Position numbers and translations under genes: made by a program
The notes under the pieces: generated by a model
The model's input: the letters and a program-made list of their open reading frames with translations, nothing else
What the model was told of the DNA's origin: nothing
The model's database searches: none
Source of the DNA: Flavobacteriales bacterium
GTDB lineage: Bacteria; Bacteroidota; Bacteroidia; Flavobacteriales; UBA1820
NCBI GenBank assembly: GCA_003150615.1
Contig: QALN01000014.1
Span: 6,971 to 70,970 of the forward strand
DNA length: 64,000 nt
Direction of reading: 5' to 3'
Shown: positions 7,848 to 16,271 of the stretch, one piece after another
How positions within the stretch are numbered: the stretch's first letter is position 1
Layout of the letters: every line of letters starts with the position of its first letter

Positions 7848-9056
7848 ATGGAAAAAAAACAAAGCATAATGTCAAAAATTGCCGGCAGACTGGAGTCGAT
7901 ATACTACGTCACAGCTGATGAGATACGCAACGTATTTCGCGACACGGGCGTGATGATATTCTTTTTCGTCGTTCCACTGGCCTATCCCCTGCTCTATACT
8001 TTCATTTACAACAATGAAACGGTGAGGGAAGTCCCTGTGGTACTCATCGACAATGCTTCAACGCCTCAGAGCCGCGATTTCGCCCGTCGTGTGGACGGCA
8101 CACCCGACGTCCGGATAGCATACCGGGCTACCGACATGGACCACGCCAGGGAACTGCTGGCCAGAAAAGAAGCATACGGAATAATATACATCCCGTCCGA
8201 CTTTTCCCGCAACATAGGACTGGGAGGTCAAAGCCATGTATCGCTGTACTGCGACATGAGCAGCCTTTTGTTTTACAAGGCCATGCTCGTGGCGCTGACG
8301 GACGTATCGCTGGAAATGGGAGCGGAAATAGAACAACACAACCTCCATGGACTTACGGAACATCAACAGGAAACAGCCTCGATGCCGATAGAAAACGAAT
8401 GGGTAGCTTTGTTCAACCCGCAGTCGGGATTTGCAAGCTTCCTCATACCGGCCATACTGATAATAATAATCCAGCAGACGCTTCTTCTCGGAGTAGGCAT
8501 GCTGGCAGGAACGGCCCGCCAGAACAACGCCCTTCACCGTCTCGTGCCTAAACTGCCGCATTACAACGGCACTTTCCGCGTAGTGCTGGGCAAAGGGCTG
8601 GCTTACTTTATAATATACGTAGTGGTTACAATGTATATGGTCGAAGCGGTACCGTCCATTTTTTCCATCCCGAAGATAGGTTTGGCTTGGACCAAGGTAT
8701 TGTTCCTGCTCCCTTTCCTGACAGCGTCGATATTCTTCGCCATGTTCCTCTCGACGGTGATGAAAGGACGCGAATCGCCGATGCTTGTGTTCGTGTTCAC
8801 ATCGGTGCCGATACTTTTCATATCGGGCGTATCGTGGCCGGAGGCGGCGGTACCGGATTTCTGGAAATGGATAGGATGGGTAATACCGTCCACACACGGA
8901 GTACAGGGTTTTATCAAGATAAATACCATGGGGGCGTCCATTTACGAAGTGACACGGGAATACATAGCGCTGTGGGTACTTACAGGTATTTACATGACCC
9001 TCACATGCATGGCTTACCGCAGGATAATACGCAAAAACAGGCTGCAAAGCACATAA
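7848..9056 (+). CDS. ABC-2 type permease, second of a pair
   Basis: This 402-residue paralogue has the same plan: N-terminal helix at about 35-55 (MIFFFVVPLAYPLLYTFIY), a periplasmic domain, then helices from about residue 195 (LIPAILIIIIQQTLLLGVGM). It begins two bases after the stop of the first permease, indicating translational coupling. It closes the export operon; a terminator follows about 125 bases later. The transported compound is unknown. Confidence 0.88.
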   Translation: MEKKQSIMSKIAGRLESIYYVTADEIRNVFRDTGVMIFFFVVPLAYPLLYTFIYNNETVREVPVVLIDNASTPQSRDFARRVDGTPDVRIAYRATDMDHARELLARKEAYGIIYIPSDFSRNIGLGGQSHVSLYCDMSSLLFYKAMLVALTDVSLEMGAEIEQHNLHGLTEHQQETASMPIENEWVALFNPQSGFASFLIPAILIIIIQQTLLLGVGMLAGTARQNNALHRLVPKLPHYNGTFRVVLGKGLAYFIIYVVVTMYMVEAVPSIFSIPKIGLAWTKVLFLLPFLTASIFFAMFLSTVMKGRESPMLVFVFTSVPILFISGVSWPEAAVPDFWKWIGWVIPSTHGVQGFIKINTMGASIYEVTREYIALWVLTGIYMTLTCMAYRRIIRKNRLQST

Positions 9057-9181
9057 GAGTACAATAAAAAAACGTAAAAGCACAAACGAACAAAACTTTA
9101 TGCACTTCGCGTATGAACCTTGGTAGCATAGTCCAGCCCTGGCACAAAAACAACTGACCATCAACAATATTTAAAAATAAA

Positions 9182-9224
9182 AGGGATTAAAACGGAGATG
9201 ACCCTCATTTTAATCCCTAATTTT
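9182..9224 (+). terminator. Terminator of the export operon
   Basis: An 11-bp stem (AGGGATTAAAA / TTTTAATCCCT) with a 15-base loop is followed by AATTTTTT. Confidence 0.75.
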
Positions 9225-9668
9225 TTATATATAAAACAGACAATACTCTTTAGCTTTTCGAATTCAAAATCCGACATTACGCTATACATAAAGTAGAAGC
9301 TCCTATCCAGACAATCCTTGACGTCAGGCGGACATTTATTTTCTTTTCATCGCCTTTGTTTTTTATGTGAATACACTATGCGATTTCGGCAATACACACT
9401 ATAAAGTTCTCCCATCCCCTTTTTTGGGCCAATGTTTGCTCATTGTTTATTAATAGCAGTTTGTGTTCTTTATAATTAGTTAGTTATTAGTTAATTATTT
9501 TTATACAACCCAATGACTGTTAATCATGGCACTTTGTTTATACGTATTTAATTACTTTAGCCGAATATATTCCCTCCGATTAACTATATTTGCGCATCGA
9601 ACGGACTGTCGTAAATTTTTACACAGCCGTCCGAAATACAGCAAATAACATATTAAAAAACATTTACT
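9225..9668. other. AT-rich intergenic region before mscL
   Basis: No frame with coding character is seen on either strand in this 440-base stretch. It is AT-rich with short TTAGTTAGTTATTAGTTAATTA-like runs near 9475-9500. A -7 element, TATATTTG at 9585-9592, lies 77 bases before mscL; only a weak TTTA is found at the -33 position. Confidence 0.5.
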
Positions 9669-10100
9669 ATGGGATTTATAAAGGAATTTGAGAAATTCAT
9701 CAGCCGTGGAAACGTAATAGACATGGCTGTGGGCGTAGTGATAGGCGGCGCGTTCGGCAAGATAGTCAACTCGCTGGTCGTTAGCATCATCATGCCGCTG
9801 ATAGGCTACCTGACCAACGGAATGGACTTCAGCAAGGAGGCATGGGTCATACAAAAGGCCGACCCGGAAAAAAACATAGCCGAGATTGCGGTCGGTTACG
9901 GGGACCTGATACAGGTAACGCTTCAGTTCTTTATCATAGCACTCTCGATATTCGTGGTGCTCAAACTGATAAATAACGTCAAAAGCCGCCTGGAAAAAGC
10001 GGAACCCGAAGTTCCCGCAGCTCCTGCCGCACCTTCTGCGGAAGAGAAACTGCTGTCCGAAATACTCGAACAACTGAAAAAGAACGGAGCCGCCAAATAA
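9669..10100 (+). CDS. mscL: Large-conductance mechanosensitive channel MscL
   Basis: At 143 residues this is the usual MscL length. The N-terminal amphipathic helix and first membrane helix carry the family signature (FISRGNVIDMAVGVVIGGAF, residues 11-30), the second helix is at about 80-103 and a charged C-terminal helix ends the protein. The channel opens under membrane tension and releases solutes on osmotic downshock. It stands alone, with its own terminator. Confidence 0.97.
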   Translation: MGFIKEFEKFISRGNVIDMAVGVVIGGAFGKIVNSLVVSIIMPLIGYLTNGMDFSKEAWVIQKADPEKNIAEIAVGYGDLIQVTLQFFIIALSIFVVLKLINNVKSRLEKAEPEVPAAPAAPSAEEKLLSEILEQLKKNGAAK

Positions 10101-10123
10101 ACGCGCTGCGGAACCGGAAAGCA

Positions 10124-10156
10124 AAAAAACGGGGGCCACAGGCCCCCGTTTTTTTT
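10124..10156. terminator. Bidirectional terminator between mscL and the gene at 10183
   Basis: A GC-rich stem (AACGGGGGCC / GGCCCCCGTT, loop ACA) is flanked by A-run and T-run, so it can serve both converging genes. Confidence 0.9.
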
Positions 10157-10182
10157 AGATTATAACATCTCATTTGCAATCA

Positions 10183-10785
10183 TCAGGACAACGTCACCTG
10201 TACGGCCGCAAGACGGCCTTTTTCAAATATGAACAGGACGTTTCCTTTCTGTTTCAGAGTACCGTATCCGGCGCTCACTTTCACCTTCATATCGAAAACG
10301 TCTTTCGACGAACGTTTCAGCGCCTTTTTATACTCGTCAGGAAAAATATCGGCAAAGTCGCTGAAACTGTCTCCCACGCGTATGGCCGTATTGCCGTAAT
10401 AAAGCGGATAATCAGGGGTATAAATATTCAGATTGCTTATAAAAGCGCTCCCTCCCATGGTATCCTGATCGAAATATATAACCATATCCTCGTACAAGAA
10501 CACCATGGTTCCAAGTATCTCTGTAGGATAACCGTAAAAAGGATAGCCGTAACGGTACGGGGCCCAGGGATACATACCTGGGTAATACGGATACCCTCCC
10601 CTGCGGTTCAGGTAACCCTCGCGTTTGAGAGGTTCCCCAAGCACATGCGCAGCCTTATCGGGCGCAGTGAGGTAAAGCGGCATATCGCGCACGTAAAAAC
10701 TGCGCAAATCGTATATATTCGTACGCGCCTGCAGGCTGCCCGCGGCCGCCAGCAACAAGGCGAACAAAAACATGTATTTTTTCAT
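10183..10785 (-). CDS. Secreted protein of unknown function
   Basis: A 200-residue protein with a signal peptide (MKKYMFLFALLLAAAGSLQA) and probable cleavage after Ala20. The mature part has a Tyr/Pro/Gly-rich stretch at about 60-90, which looks like a flexible or surface-exposed loop, between two more ordinary beta-rich segments. The segment FSDFADIFPDEYKKALK near residue 150 is helical. I recognise no domain. It stands alone and converges on mscL. Confidence 0.65.
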   Translation of the reverse strand: MKKYMFLFALLLAAAGSLQARTNIYDLRSFYVRDMPLYLTAPDKAAHVLGEPLKREGYLNRRGGYPYYPGMYPWAPYRYGYPFYGYPTEILGTMVFLYEDMVIYFDQDTMGGSAFISNLNIYTPDYPLYYGNTAIRVGDSFSDFADIFPDEYKKALKRSSKDVFDMKVKVSAGYGTLKQKGNVLFIFEKGRLAAVQVTLS

Positions 10786-11088
10786 TTCCTTCCCGTTTTA
10801 AATATCGTTGTCAACCATGTGAAAACTTCTCGAAGCTAAGATAAGAAAAGTTTCAATGCGCAGCCGTTAAAACGGATGTGCCCGGCGTATTAAATATTTT
10901 ATAATTTCCCGCCCCGTGTGGCAAACTTCTTAACGCCTGTAATTCCGTTTTTTACAATATCGCAACCAATTCTATACCCTAAATTTTAGGCTATCCCGTT
11001 TTATTTGACTAAATTGCACACGTTTTTTTAAACATGTCGTTTTAAACGCAAACAATTAAGACACACATAGTTAAAACCAAGAGAGTAT
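10786..11088. other. Intergenic region between divergent genes
   Basis: This 300-base stretch should hold the promoters of the secreted-protein gene (minus) and the sulfonolipid operon (plus). TTTG at about 11003 is a possible -33 element for the latter, but no matching -7 box is obvious. No coding frame is seen. Confidence 0.35.
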
Positions 11089-12153
11089 ATGAACCCCAAT
11101 GAAAAGCCCACGACTCTTCTCAGCACAATAGGCAACACACCGATAATACCTCTGGACAGATTCTTCCACAACTCACCGGTAAGGGTATATGCAAAAATCG
11201 AGTCTTACAACCCTGGACACTCCATGAAAGACCGTGTAGCCCGCCATGTGATAGAAGAAGCGGAAAAGGAGGGCCTTCTCAAACCCGGTTCCACGATAGT
11301 CGAAACCACCTCCGGCAACACCGGTTACAGCCTGGCGATGATATGCGCCGTAAAAGGCTACAAATGCATCCTGGCCGTCAATTCCAAATGCGCCCCGGAA
11401 AAACTCCAGGTACTGCGGGCAATGGGAGCGGAAGTACACGTATGCCCTGCCAACGTAGCTCCGGACCATCCCGATTCCTATTACTGTACCGGAGCGCGCC
11501 TTGCCAAAGAACACCCCGGCTCGATATACGTAAACCAGTATTTCAACCCCAAAAACTCGGAATCGTACTACATGACGGCCGGCCCCGAGATATGGCGCCA
11601 GACAGAAGGCAAGGTGACGCATTTCTTCGCATGTTCAGGAACGGGAGGCACAGTGTCCGGAATAGGCCGCTACCTCAAGGAGCAGAACCCCAATGTAGAA
11701 GTGATTGGCGTCGACGCGGTAGGCAGCATCCTCAAGAAATACAAGGAAACCGGCGTCATAGACCCTGCAGAACTCCAGCCGTACCGTATGGAGGGCGTGG
11801 GTAAAAACATGATACCATCGGCAACGGACTTTTCGGTAATAGACCGTTTCGTCAAAGTCAACGACTTTGAAAGCGCGCATGTGGCGCGTACACTGCCGCT
11901 TGTCGAAGGGCTTATGTGCGGATATTCGAGCGGCGCGGCACTGGCAGCCGTCATCAAGGAAATAGGCAAACTGCCGAAAGACGCCGTACCGGTAGTCCTT
12001 TTGCCCGACCACGGCGAGCGCTACATGTCCAAAATATTCGACGATAAATGGATGGAAGCCCAACAGTGGCTCAACGATATCACCCCGGAAGTAAAGGATT
12101 TCCTGGACGAACTGAAAAAGAACGTCATCGTTGCGGAAAAAGAACACGCCTGA
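11089..12153 (+). CDS. PLP-dependent cysteine-synthase-like enzyme, predicted cysteate synthase
   Basis: A 354-residue fold-type II PLP enzyme related to cysteine synthase and cystathionine beta-synthase, without CBS domains. Lys47 in GHSMKDR should bind PLP; the substrate loop TSGNTG is at 74-79 and the phosphate loop GTGGT at 184-188. Family members replace the beta-substituent of a serine derivative. The next two genes encode an SDR and an alpha-oxoamine synthase with a SulA-type Lys, so the likely product is L-cysteate, made from an activated serine and sulfite, as precursor of capnine. Ordinary cysteine synthase activity is the main alternative. Confidence 0.75.
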   Translation: MNPNEKPTTLLSTIGNTPIIPLDRFFHNSPVRVYAKIESYNPGHSMKDRVARHVIEEAEKEGLLKPGSTIVETTSGNTGYSLAMICAVKGYKCILAVNSKCAPEKLQVLRAMGAEVHVCPANVAPDHPDSYYCTGARLAKEHPGSIYVNQYFNPKNSESYYMTAGPEIWRQTEGKVTHFFACSGTGGTVSGIGRYLKEQNPNVEVIGVDAVGSILKKYKETGVIDPAELQPYRMEGVGKNMIPSATDFSVIDRFVKVNDFESAHVARTLPLVEGLMCGYSSGAALAAVIKEIGKLPKDAVPVVLLPDHGERYMSKIFDDKWMEAQQWLNDITPEVKDFLDELKKNVIVAEKEHA

Positions 12154-12219
12154 TGATTCGGGCTTTTTTCCGTATCGCACGGAACTGAAACCATAAACGA
12201 GGCTCGGCCTCCTACCTAT

Positions 12220-13080
12220 ATGATGAAAAACGCAGTCATAACAGGCGTAAGCTCCGGCATAGGGCTCGCCACGGCGCGCTCGTTAGCCGCCAACGGTTTC
12301 AAAGTGTACGGCAGCGTGCGCAAAAAGGAAGACGCACTGAAACTGAAAGAAGAACTCGGCGACAACTACGAACCTCTTTTCTTCGACCTGACGGACGACA
12401 AAGCCATAAAGGACGAAGCCGCTCGCGTGGCACAACTGGTAGGCCATCAGGGAATACAGCTTCTGGTCAACAACGGAGGCATTTCCGGAGGCGACGCCAT
12501 AATGCACGTGTCGATAGATTACATGAAACACATCTACGACGTCAACACCCTTGGGCTTCTGCGTGTATCTCAGGCATTTTTCCCGCTTCTGAAAATATCC
12601 TCAGCCAACAAATCCGTTCAAACCAAGATCGTGAACATATCATCCGGCGCAGGCCGTGCGGTGCGCCCCTATCTGGGCCCGTACGCCGCGACCAAACACG
12701 CTGTGGAGGCCATTTCCGACGCCATGCGCCGTGAGCTGATGCGATACGGCATAGACGTGATCATAATCGAACCGGGGCCCATCCAGACCGGAATATGGGA
12801 CAAGAACAAAGCGAAGGACGGCAATTTCAAATATCAGGACACGGACTACGCCACGCTTTTCACCAAGATAGACAAAGGCGTGGAACAAATGGAGCACAAC
12901 GCCCTGCCGGCCTCGAAAGTAGGTGAACTGGTACTGAAAGCCTACACCAAGAAAAAGCCGCGCACGCGTTACCTGATAGCGCCGTCGCAATGGATGTTCT
13001 GGCTGGCGATACATGTGCTTTCGGACCGTTTTCTGGACAATATGTTCAAAAAACAGTTCGACAAGATAGAAAATTCATAA
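12220..13080 (+). CDS. SDR family oxidoreductase, predicted 3-ketocapnine reductase
   Basis: This 286-residue classical short-chain dehydrogenase has the dinucleotide motif TGVSSGIG (about residues 9-16), NNGG near 88, the catalytic Ser in NISSGAGR and the YAATK Tyr/Lys pair. A hydrophobic C-terminal segment (QWMFWLAIHVLSDRFLDNMF) may attach it to the membrane. It sits 66 bases after the cysteate-synthase candidate and 65 bases before the oxoamine synthase. In capnine or sphingoid-base synthesis an SDR reduces the 3-keto intermediate to the amino alcohol; context, not sequence, assigns that step here. Confidence 0.8.
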   Translation: MMKNAVITGVSSGIGLATARSLAANGFKVYGSVRKKEDALKLKEELGDNYEPLFFDLTDDKAIKDEAARVAQLVGHQGIQLLVNNGGISGGDAIMHVSIDYMKHIYDVNTLGLLRVSQAFFPLLKISSANKSVQTKIVNISSGAGRAVRPYLGPYAATKHAVEAISDAMRRELMRYGIDVIIIEPGPIQTGIWDKNKAKDGNFKYQDTDYATLFTKIDKGVEQMEHNALPASKVGELVLKAYTKKKPRTRYLIAPSQWMFWLAIHVLSDRFLDNMFKKQFDKIENS

Positions 13081-13145
13081 TACAGCAAATAAACATTACA
13101 ATCTAAAAAACCGGGGACTTCCCCGTCATTTACCAAAATCAGATT

Positions 13146-14405
13146 ATGAAGGATTTATTCGACAAAATCAAAAGCAAGCCGGGCCCTCTGGAAATGTGGC
13201 ACGACAAGGCCGAAGGCTATTATATGTTCCCGGAACTCGAAGGGGAAATAGGTTCGCACATGATGTTCCAGGGACGGGAAGTCCTCTGCTGGAGCCTGAA
13301 CAACTACCTCGGTCTGGCCAACCATCCCGAAGTACGCAAAGCCGACGCGGAAGCGGCCGCCAAATACGGCATGGCATACCCCATGGGTGCACGCGTTATG
13401 TCCGGCCAGACCAAATGGCATAAACAGCTCGAAACAGAACTGGCCAATTTCTCCCACAAGAAATACGGTTGCCTTATCAACTACGGCTACCAGGGTATTA
13501 TGTCCGCTATCGACTGCCTGCTGGACCGCCACGACGTAGTGGTTTACGATGCAGACTGCCATGCCTCCATTATCGACGGCATACGTATGTCCGATGCTAC
13601 CCGTATCAAATTCCGTCACAACGATGTCGCCGATTGCGAGAAGAAACTCCAGGTTGCCACAAAAAAAGCTGAAGAGCTGGGTGGCGGCATACTCGTTATC
13701 ACCGAAGGCGTTTTCGGCATGCGCGGCATGCAGGGTAAGGTAAAAGGCATTGCTGATCTGAAAAAGAAATACGACTTCCGTCTTCTGATAGACGACGCAC
13801 ACGGCTTCGGAACTCAGGGTCATGACGGAGGCGGTACTCACGTAGAACAGGGTTGCGCCGACGAAGTCGATGTTTACTGCGCCACATTCGCCAAATCCAT
13901 GGCGTCGACCGGCGGCTTCATAGCATCAAACGACAAGGCCATAATCACACACTGCCGTTACAACATGCGCTCCCAGATTTATGCCAAATCCATGCCGCTT
14001 GTCAATGTAATGGGGGCTCTCAAACGTCTCGAACTTATCCGCAACCACCCGGAATTCCGTGAAAAACTGTGGGAAAACGTACGCATGCTCCAGAACGGAC
14101 TGCGCGAACGCGGTTTCGACATAGGCGACCTCACTTCGTGCGTTACTCCGGTGTACATGAAAGGCTCGCTCGAAGAAGCCACCCACGTGGTTGCCGACAT
14201 GCGCGAGAACTATCGTATATTCTGCTCGATAGTGATACCTCCAGTCATCCCGGCCGGAAATATCCTATTGCGTCTGATACCTACCAACTATCACACCAAG
14301 GAGGATATTCAGTACACCCTGGACGCTTTTGCACAGGTACGCGACAAACTGGCCAACAAACAATATGTAACCGACAAAGTAGCCGAAGTAAAACTCGACG
14401 TTTAG
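13146..14405 (+). CDS. sulA: Alpha-oxoamine synthase, predicted cysteate acyl-ACP transferase (SulA)
   Basis: A 419-residue fold-type I PLP enzyme related to serine palmitoyltransferase. Key parts: DADCHASIIDG (His139 stacks on PLP), DDAHGFG (Asp217, His219), and the PLP Lys250 in TFAKSMASTGG. In the later segment IYAKSMP the residue before Ser is Lys281, where serine palmitoyltransferases have Ala (FSASMPP type). A Lys at this place is the reported distinguishing residue of SulA from Alistipes finegoldii, which condenses acyl-ACP with cysteate to 3-ketocapnine. The cytosolic reaction is the first committed step of sulfonolipid synthesis. Serine palmitoyltransferase is the alternative, but the upstream cysteate-synthase-like gene favours SulA. 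Confidence 0.82.
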   Translation: MKDLFDKIKSKPGPLEMWHDKAEGYYMFPELEGEIGSHMMFQGREVLCWSLNNYLGLANHPEVRKADAEAAAKYGMAYPMGARVMSGQTKWHKQLETELANFSHKKYGCLINYGYQGIMSAIDCLLDRHDVVVYDADCHASIIDGIRMSDATRIKFRHNDVADCEKKLQVATKKAEELGGGILVITEGVFGMRGMQGKVKGIADLKKKYDFRLLIDDAHGFGTQGHDGGGTHVEQGCADEVDVYCATFAKSMASTGGFIASNDKAIITHCRYNMRSQIYAKSMPLVNVMGALKRLELIRNHPEFREKLWENVRMLQNGLRERGFDIGDLTSCVTPVYMKGSLEEATHVVADMRENYRIFCSIVIPPVIPAGNILLRLIPTNYHTKEDIQYTLDAFAQVRDKLANKQYVTDKVAEVKLDV

Positions 14406-14429
14406 CAAACGGCTATTGTTATACTTACT

Positions 14430-14458
14430 AAAGGGGGCGATTCAAGCCCCCTTTTTTA
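14430..14458 (+). terminator. Terminator of the sulfonolipid operon
   Basis: AAGGGGGC / GCCCCCTT stem with a 7-base loop followed by TTTTTT. Confidence 0.9.
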
Positions 14459-14584
14459 TTGTGCGAAAGACATCAATTCGTTTTTCCGCTTCACATTGCC
14501 GCTGATATTCCCGTTTCTTAACATATCAGTTGCAAAACAGTGTCAACGAGCAAAAAGAAAGGTTTTCCATTTTATATATAAAAC

Positions 14585-14615
14585 TTTGAATGTTAAAAAA
14601 TATTTGATATTTTTA
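14585..14615 (+). promoter_or_regulatory. Promoter of the first propeller lipoprotein gene
   Basis: TTTG at 14585-14588, a 19-base spacer and TATTTTTA at 14608-14615. The -7 box differs from consensus only in its last base. The same TATTTTTA variant recurs before the first NVEALA gene. Confidence 0.6.
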
Positions 14616-14658
14616 CCCAAAAGAAAATAGAAACGGTCTATACAATTTCCTTAACATA

Positions 14659-15834
14659 ATGAAAAACTACAACAGCACAATCATTATCGGACTTTTGTCG
14701 TTATCGCTTTTCGCCTGCAATAGCGACCGCAAAACGGATTACCATGAATGTGAACAAACCATTCAGATCGATAAGCCTGACAGCACTTCAATTGTCGATT
14801 TGATAGACAAGGAATCCGTATTCCTGGTGAATCCCGAAAAATCCGATGAATCACTATTGGGGCTTGTATCGAAAGTGGAAGTATACAAAGGCCGCATCTA
14901 TGCCAAAGATATGCTGGTATCCAAAGGAATCTATATTTTCGACATGGATGGCAAGTTCCTACGCAAACCTACAACGATAGGACAAGGGCCCGAAGAATAC
15001 ATTACGTTGTCGGATTTTAAAATCGACAAAAAGAACGACAGGCTGATTATAAATGACCGGTATAGTAAAACCGTTTCATTTCTCGACTTGGAAGGAAATT
15101 TTCTCGAACGGAAAAAAGTGAATTTCACGGGAGAGTATTTTGCTCCTATGCCCAACGGCGAATATGCATTTTTTATGGATATAAGCTCCATTGACGGGGA
15201 AAACACAGTTATAATTGCCGATAAGAATCTCAAAAAAATCCGGTCATACTTTCCCCAAAATCAAAACCACAATTTTATTGTAGGAGTTCCAACCCGTCTT
15301 ACCACAACCGAAGAAGGAACTGTTTTGTTTTCACCGCCTTATGATAATAAAATATACGAAATAACCGAAAATGGGTTCATAGCAAAATATTGTTTTAACT
15401 GTACGTTTGGAAAAAATCTCCCCAACGATGTAGCAGTAACAATAAGTCCTCAAAATAGGTCAAAAATACTTAACAACGAAGGATATATTGTTTTTAGAGG
15501 GGATATCATAAACAATGTGAATTCACTGTATTTTTCATTTACATATGGCAGTGGCAGTAGTTTTGACGACCACTATTTGTTTTTCTTCGACAAAGAATCC
15601 GGGAAAGGAAAAACTGTTTATAAATATTCGAAAGAAAACTTTGATGTGTTATTATTTAATGAGCCGAAAGGAAGTTATGAAGATTACTTTATTTCAGTGA
15701 TGGGGCCTGAAAAATTAAATACTATAGATATTGAATCTCTTGATTTCCCGGAATCTTTTAAAGCGGCTCTCCGATCAGCAAAAGAAGAAGACAATCCTTT
15801 ATTCATTTTTTATAAACTTAAAAAAATAGAATAG
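14659..15834 (+). CDS. 6-bladed beta-propeller lipoprotein (without an NVEALA partner)
   Basis: A 391-residue lipoprotein; the signal peptide ends LSLFAC, so Cys20 is the lipidation site. The mature protein has the NHL-like repeats of the Bacteroidetes 6-bladed propeller family, including the blade motif FDMDGKFLRKPTTIGQGPEEY near residue 95, and ends in the conserved EEDNPLFIFYKLKK. Three further family members follow downstream, each right after an NVEALA gene; this one has none and may be an older or separate unit. The function of the family is unknown; surface or periplasmic binding is likely. The base composition is AT-richer than in the preceding operon. Confidence 0.85.
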   Translation: MKNYNSTIIIGLLSLSLFACNSDRKTDYHECEQTIQIDKPDSTSIVDLIDKESVFLVNPEKSDESLLGLVSKVEVYKGRIYAKDMLVSKGIYIFDMDGKFLRKPTTIGQGPEEYITLSDFKIDKKNDRLIINDRYSKTVSFLDLEGNFLERKKVNFTGEYFAPMPNGEYAFFMDISSIDGENTVIIADKNLKKIRSYFPQNQNHNFIVGVPTRLTTTEEGTVLFSPPYDNKIYEITENGFIAKYCFNCTFGKNLPNDVAVTISPQNRSKILNNEGYIVFRGDIINNVNSLYFSFTYGSGSSFDDHYLFFFDKESGKGKTVYKYSKENFDVLLFNEPKGSYEDYFISVMGPEKLNTIDIESLDFPESFKAALRSAKEEDNPLFIFYKLKKIE

Positions 15835-15836
15835 TA

Positions 15837-15868
15837 TTTGACGATATTTAATTTTTCACATATTTTTA
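15837..15868 (+). promoter_or_regulatory. Promoter of NVEALA unit 1
   Basis: TTTG at 15837-15840, 20-base spacer and TATTTTTA at 15861-15868, starting right after the stop of the propeller gene upstream. A 5' leader of about 90 bases would follow. Confidence 0.6.
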
Positions 15869-15967
15869 CAGTATAATATTAACCTAACGCTCGCTAAGCT
15901 CTTTAAATTAAATAGATTAATTGTAAGAAAATCATATTATATACAACTAATCATTAATCTCATACTT

Positions 15968-16258
15968 ATGAAACGACATCTATTTCAAATCCTCGCAGGA
16001 GTTACTGTGATATTATCCACAGTAGTGTTTTTATCATCAGGAAATAATAAAACCCTTTCCGATTTGGCCCTGGCCAATATCGAAGCCATCGCCTCGGGAG
16101 AAGGAACGGCTGTATCCACATGCTATTTCAGGGGATCTGGTGAAAGACAGGACTGGTTCTTTGAATGTGATTCGTACACATCTCCTGAAATGATTTATCC
16201 ATGCCCAGGAGATAAAACATATGGCAGTCTAGGTGCAAGTTCCATGTGTACAAAGTAA
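15968..16258 (+). CDS. NVEALA family peptide precursor 1
   Basis: A 96-residue precursor. An N-terminal hydrophobic segment (residues 4-26) is followed by the family motif LSDLALANIEAIASGEG at 36-52 and a 45-residue tail with four Cys. The motif places it in the NVEALA group of Bacteroidales, short exported peptides of unknown function. The tail is entirely different from those of the other two copies. The propeller gene begins 13 bases after the stop. A Cys-rich tail next to a thioredoxin-like gene suggests disulfides in the mature peptide. Confidence 0.85.
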   Translation: MKRHLFQILAGVTVILSTVVFLSSGNNKTLSDLALANIEAIASGEGTAVSTCYFRGSGERQDWFFECDSYTSPEMIYPCPGDKTYGSLGASSMCTK

Positions 16259-16271
16259 CACCCTGTATCTC

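Noticed and set aside
13146..14405. Serine palmitoyltransferase of sphingolipid synthesis, or 2-amino-3-ketobutyrate ligase.
   Set aside because: Lys281 at the SulA-specific place and the neighbouring cysteate-synthase-like gene favour sulfonolipid synthesis, though the call remains a prediction.
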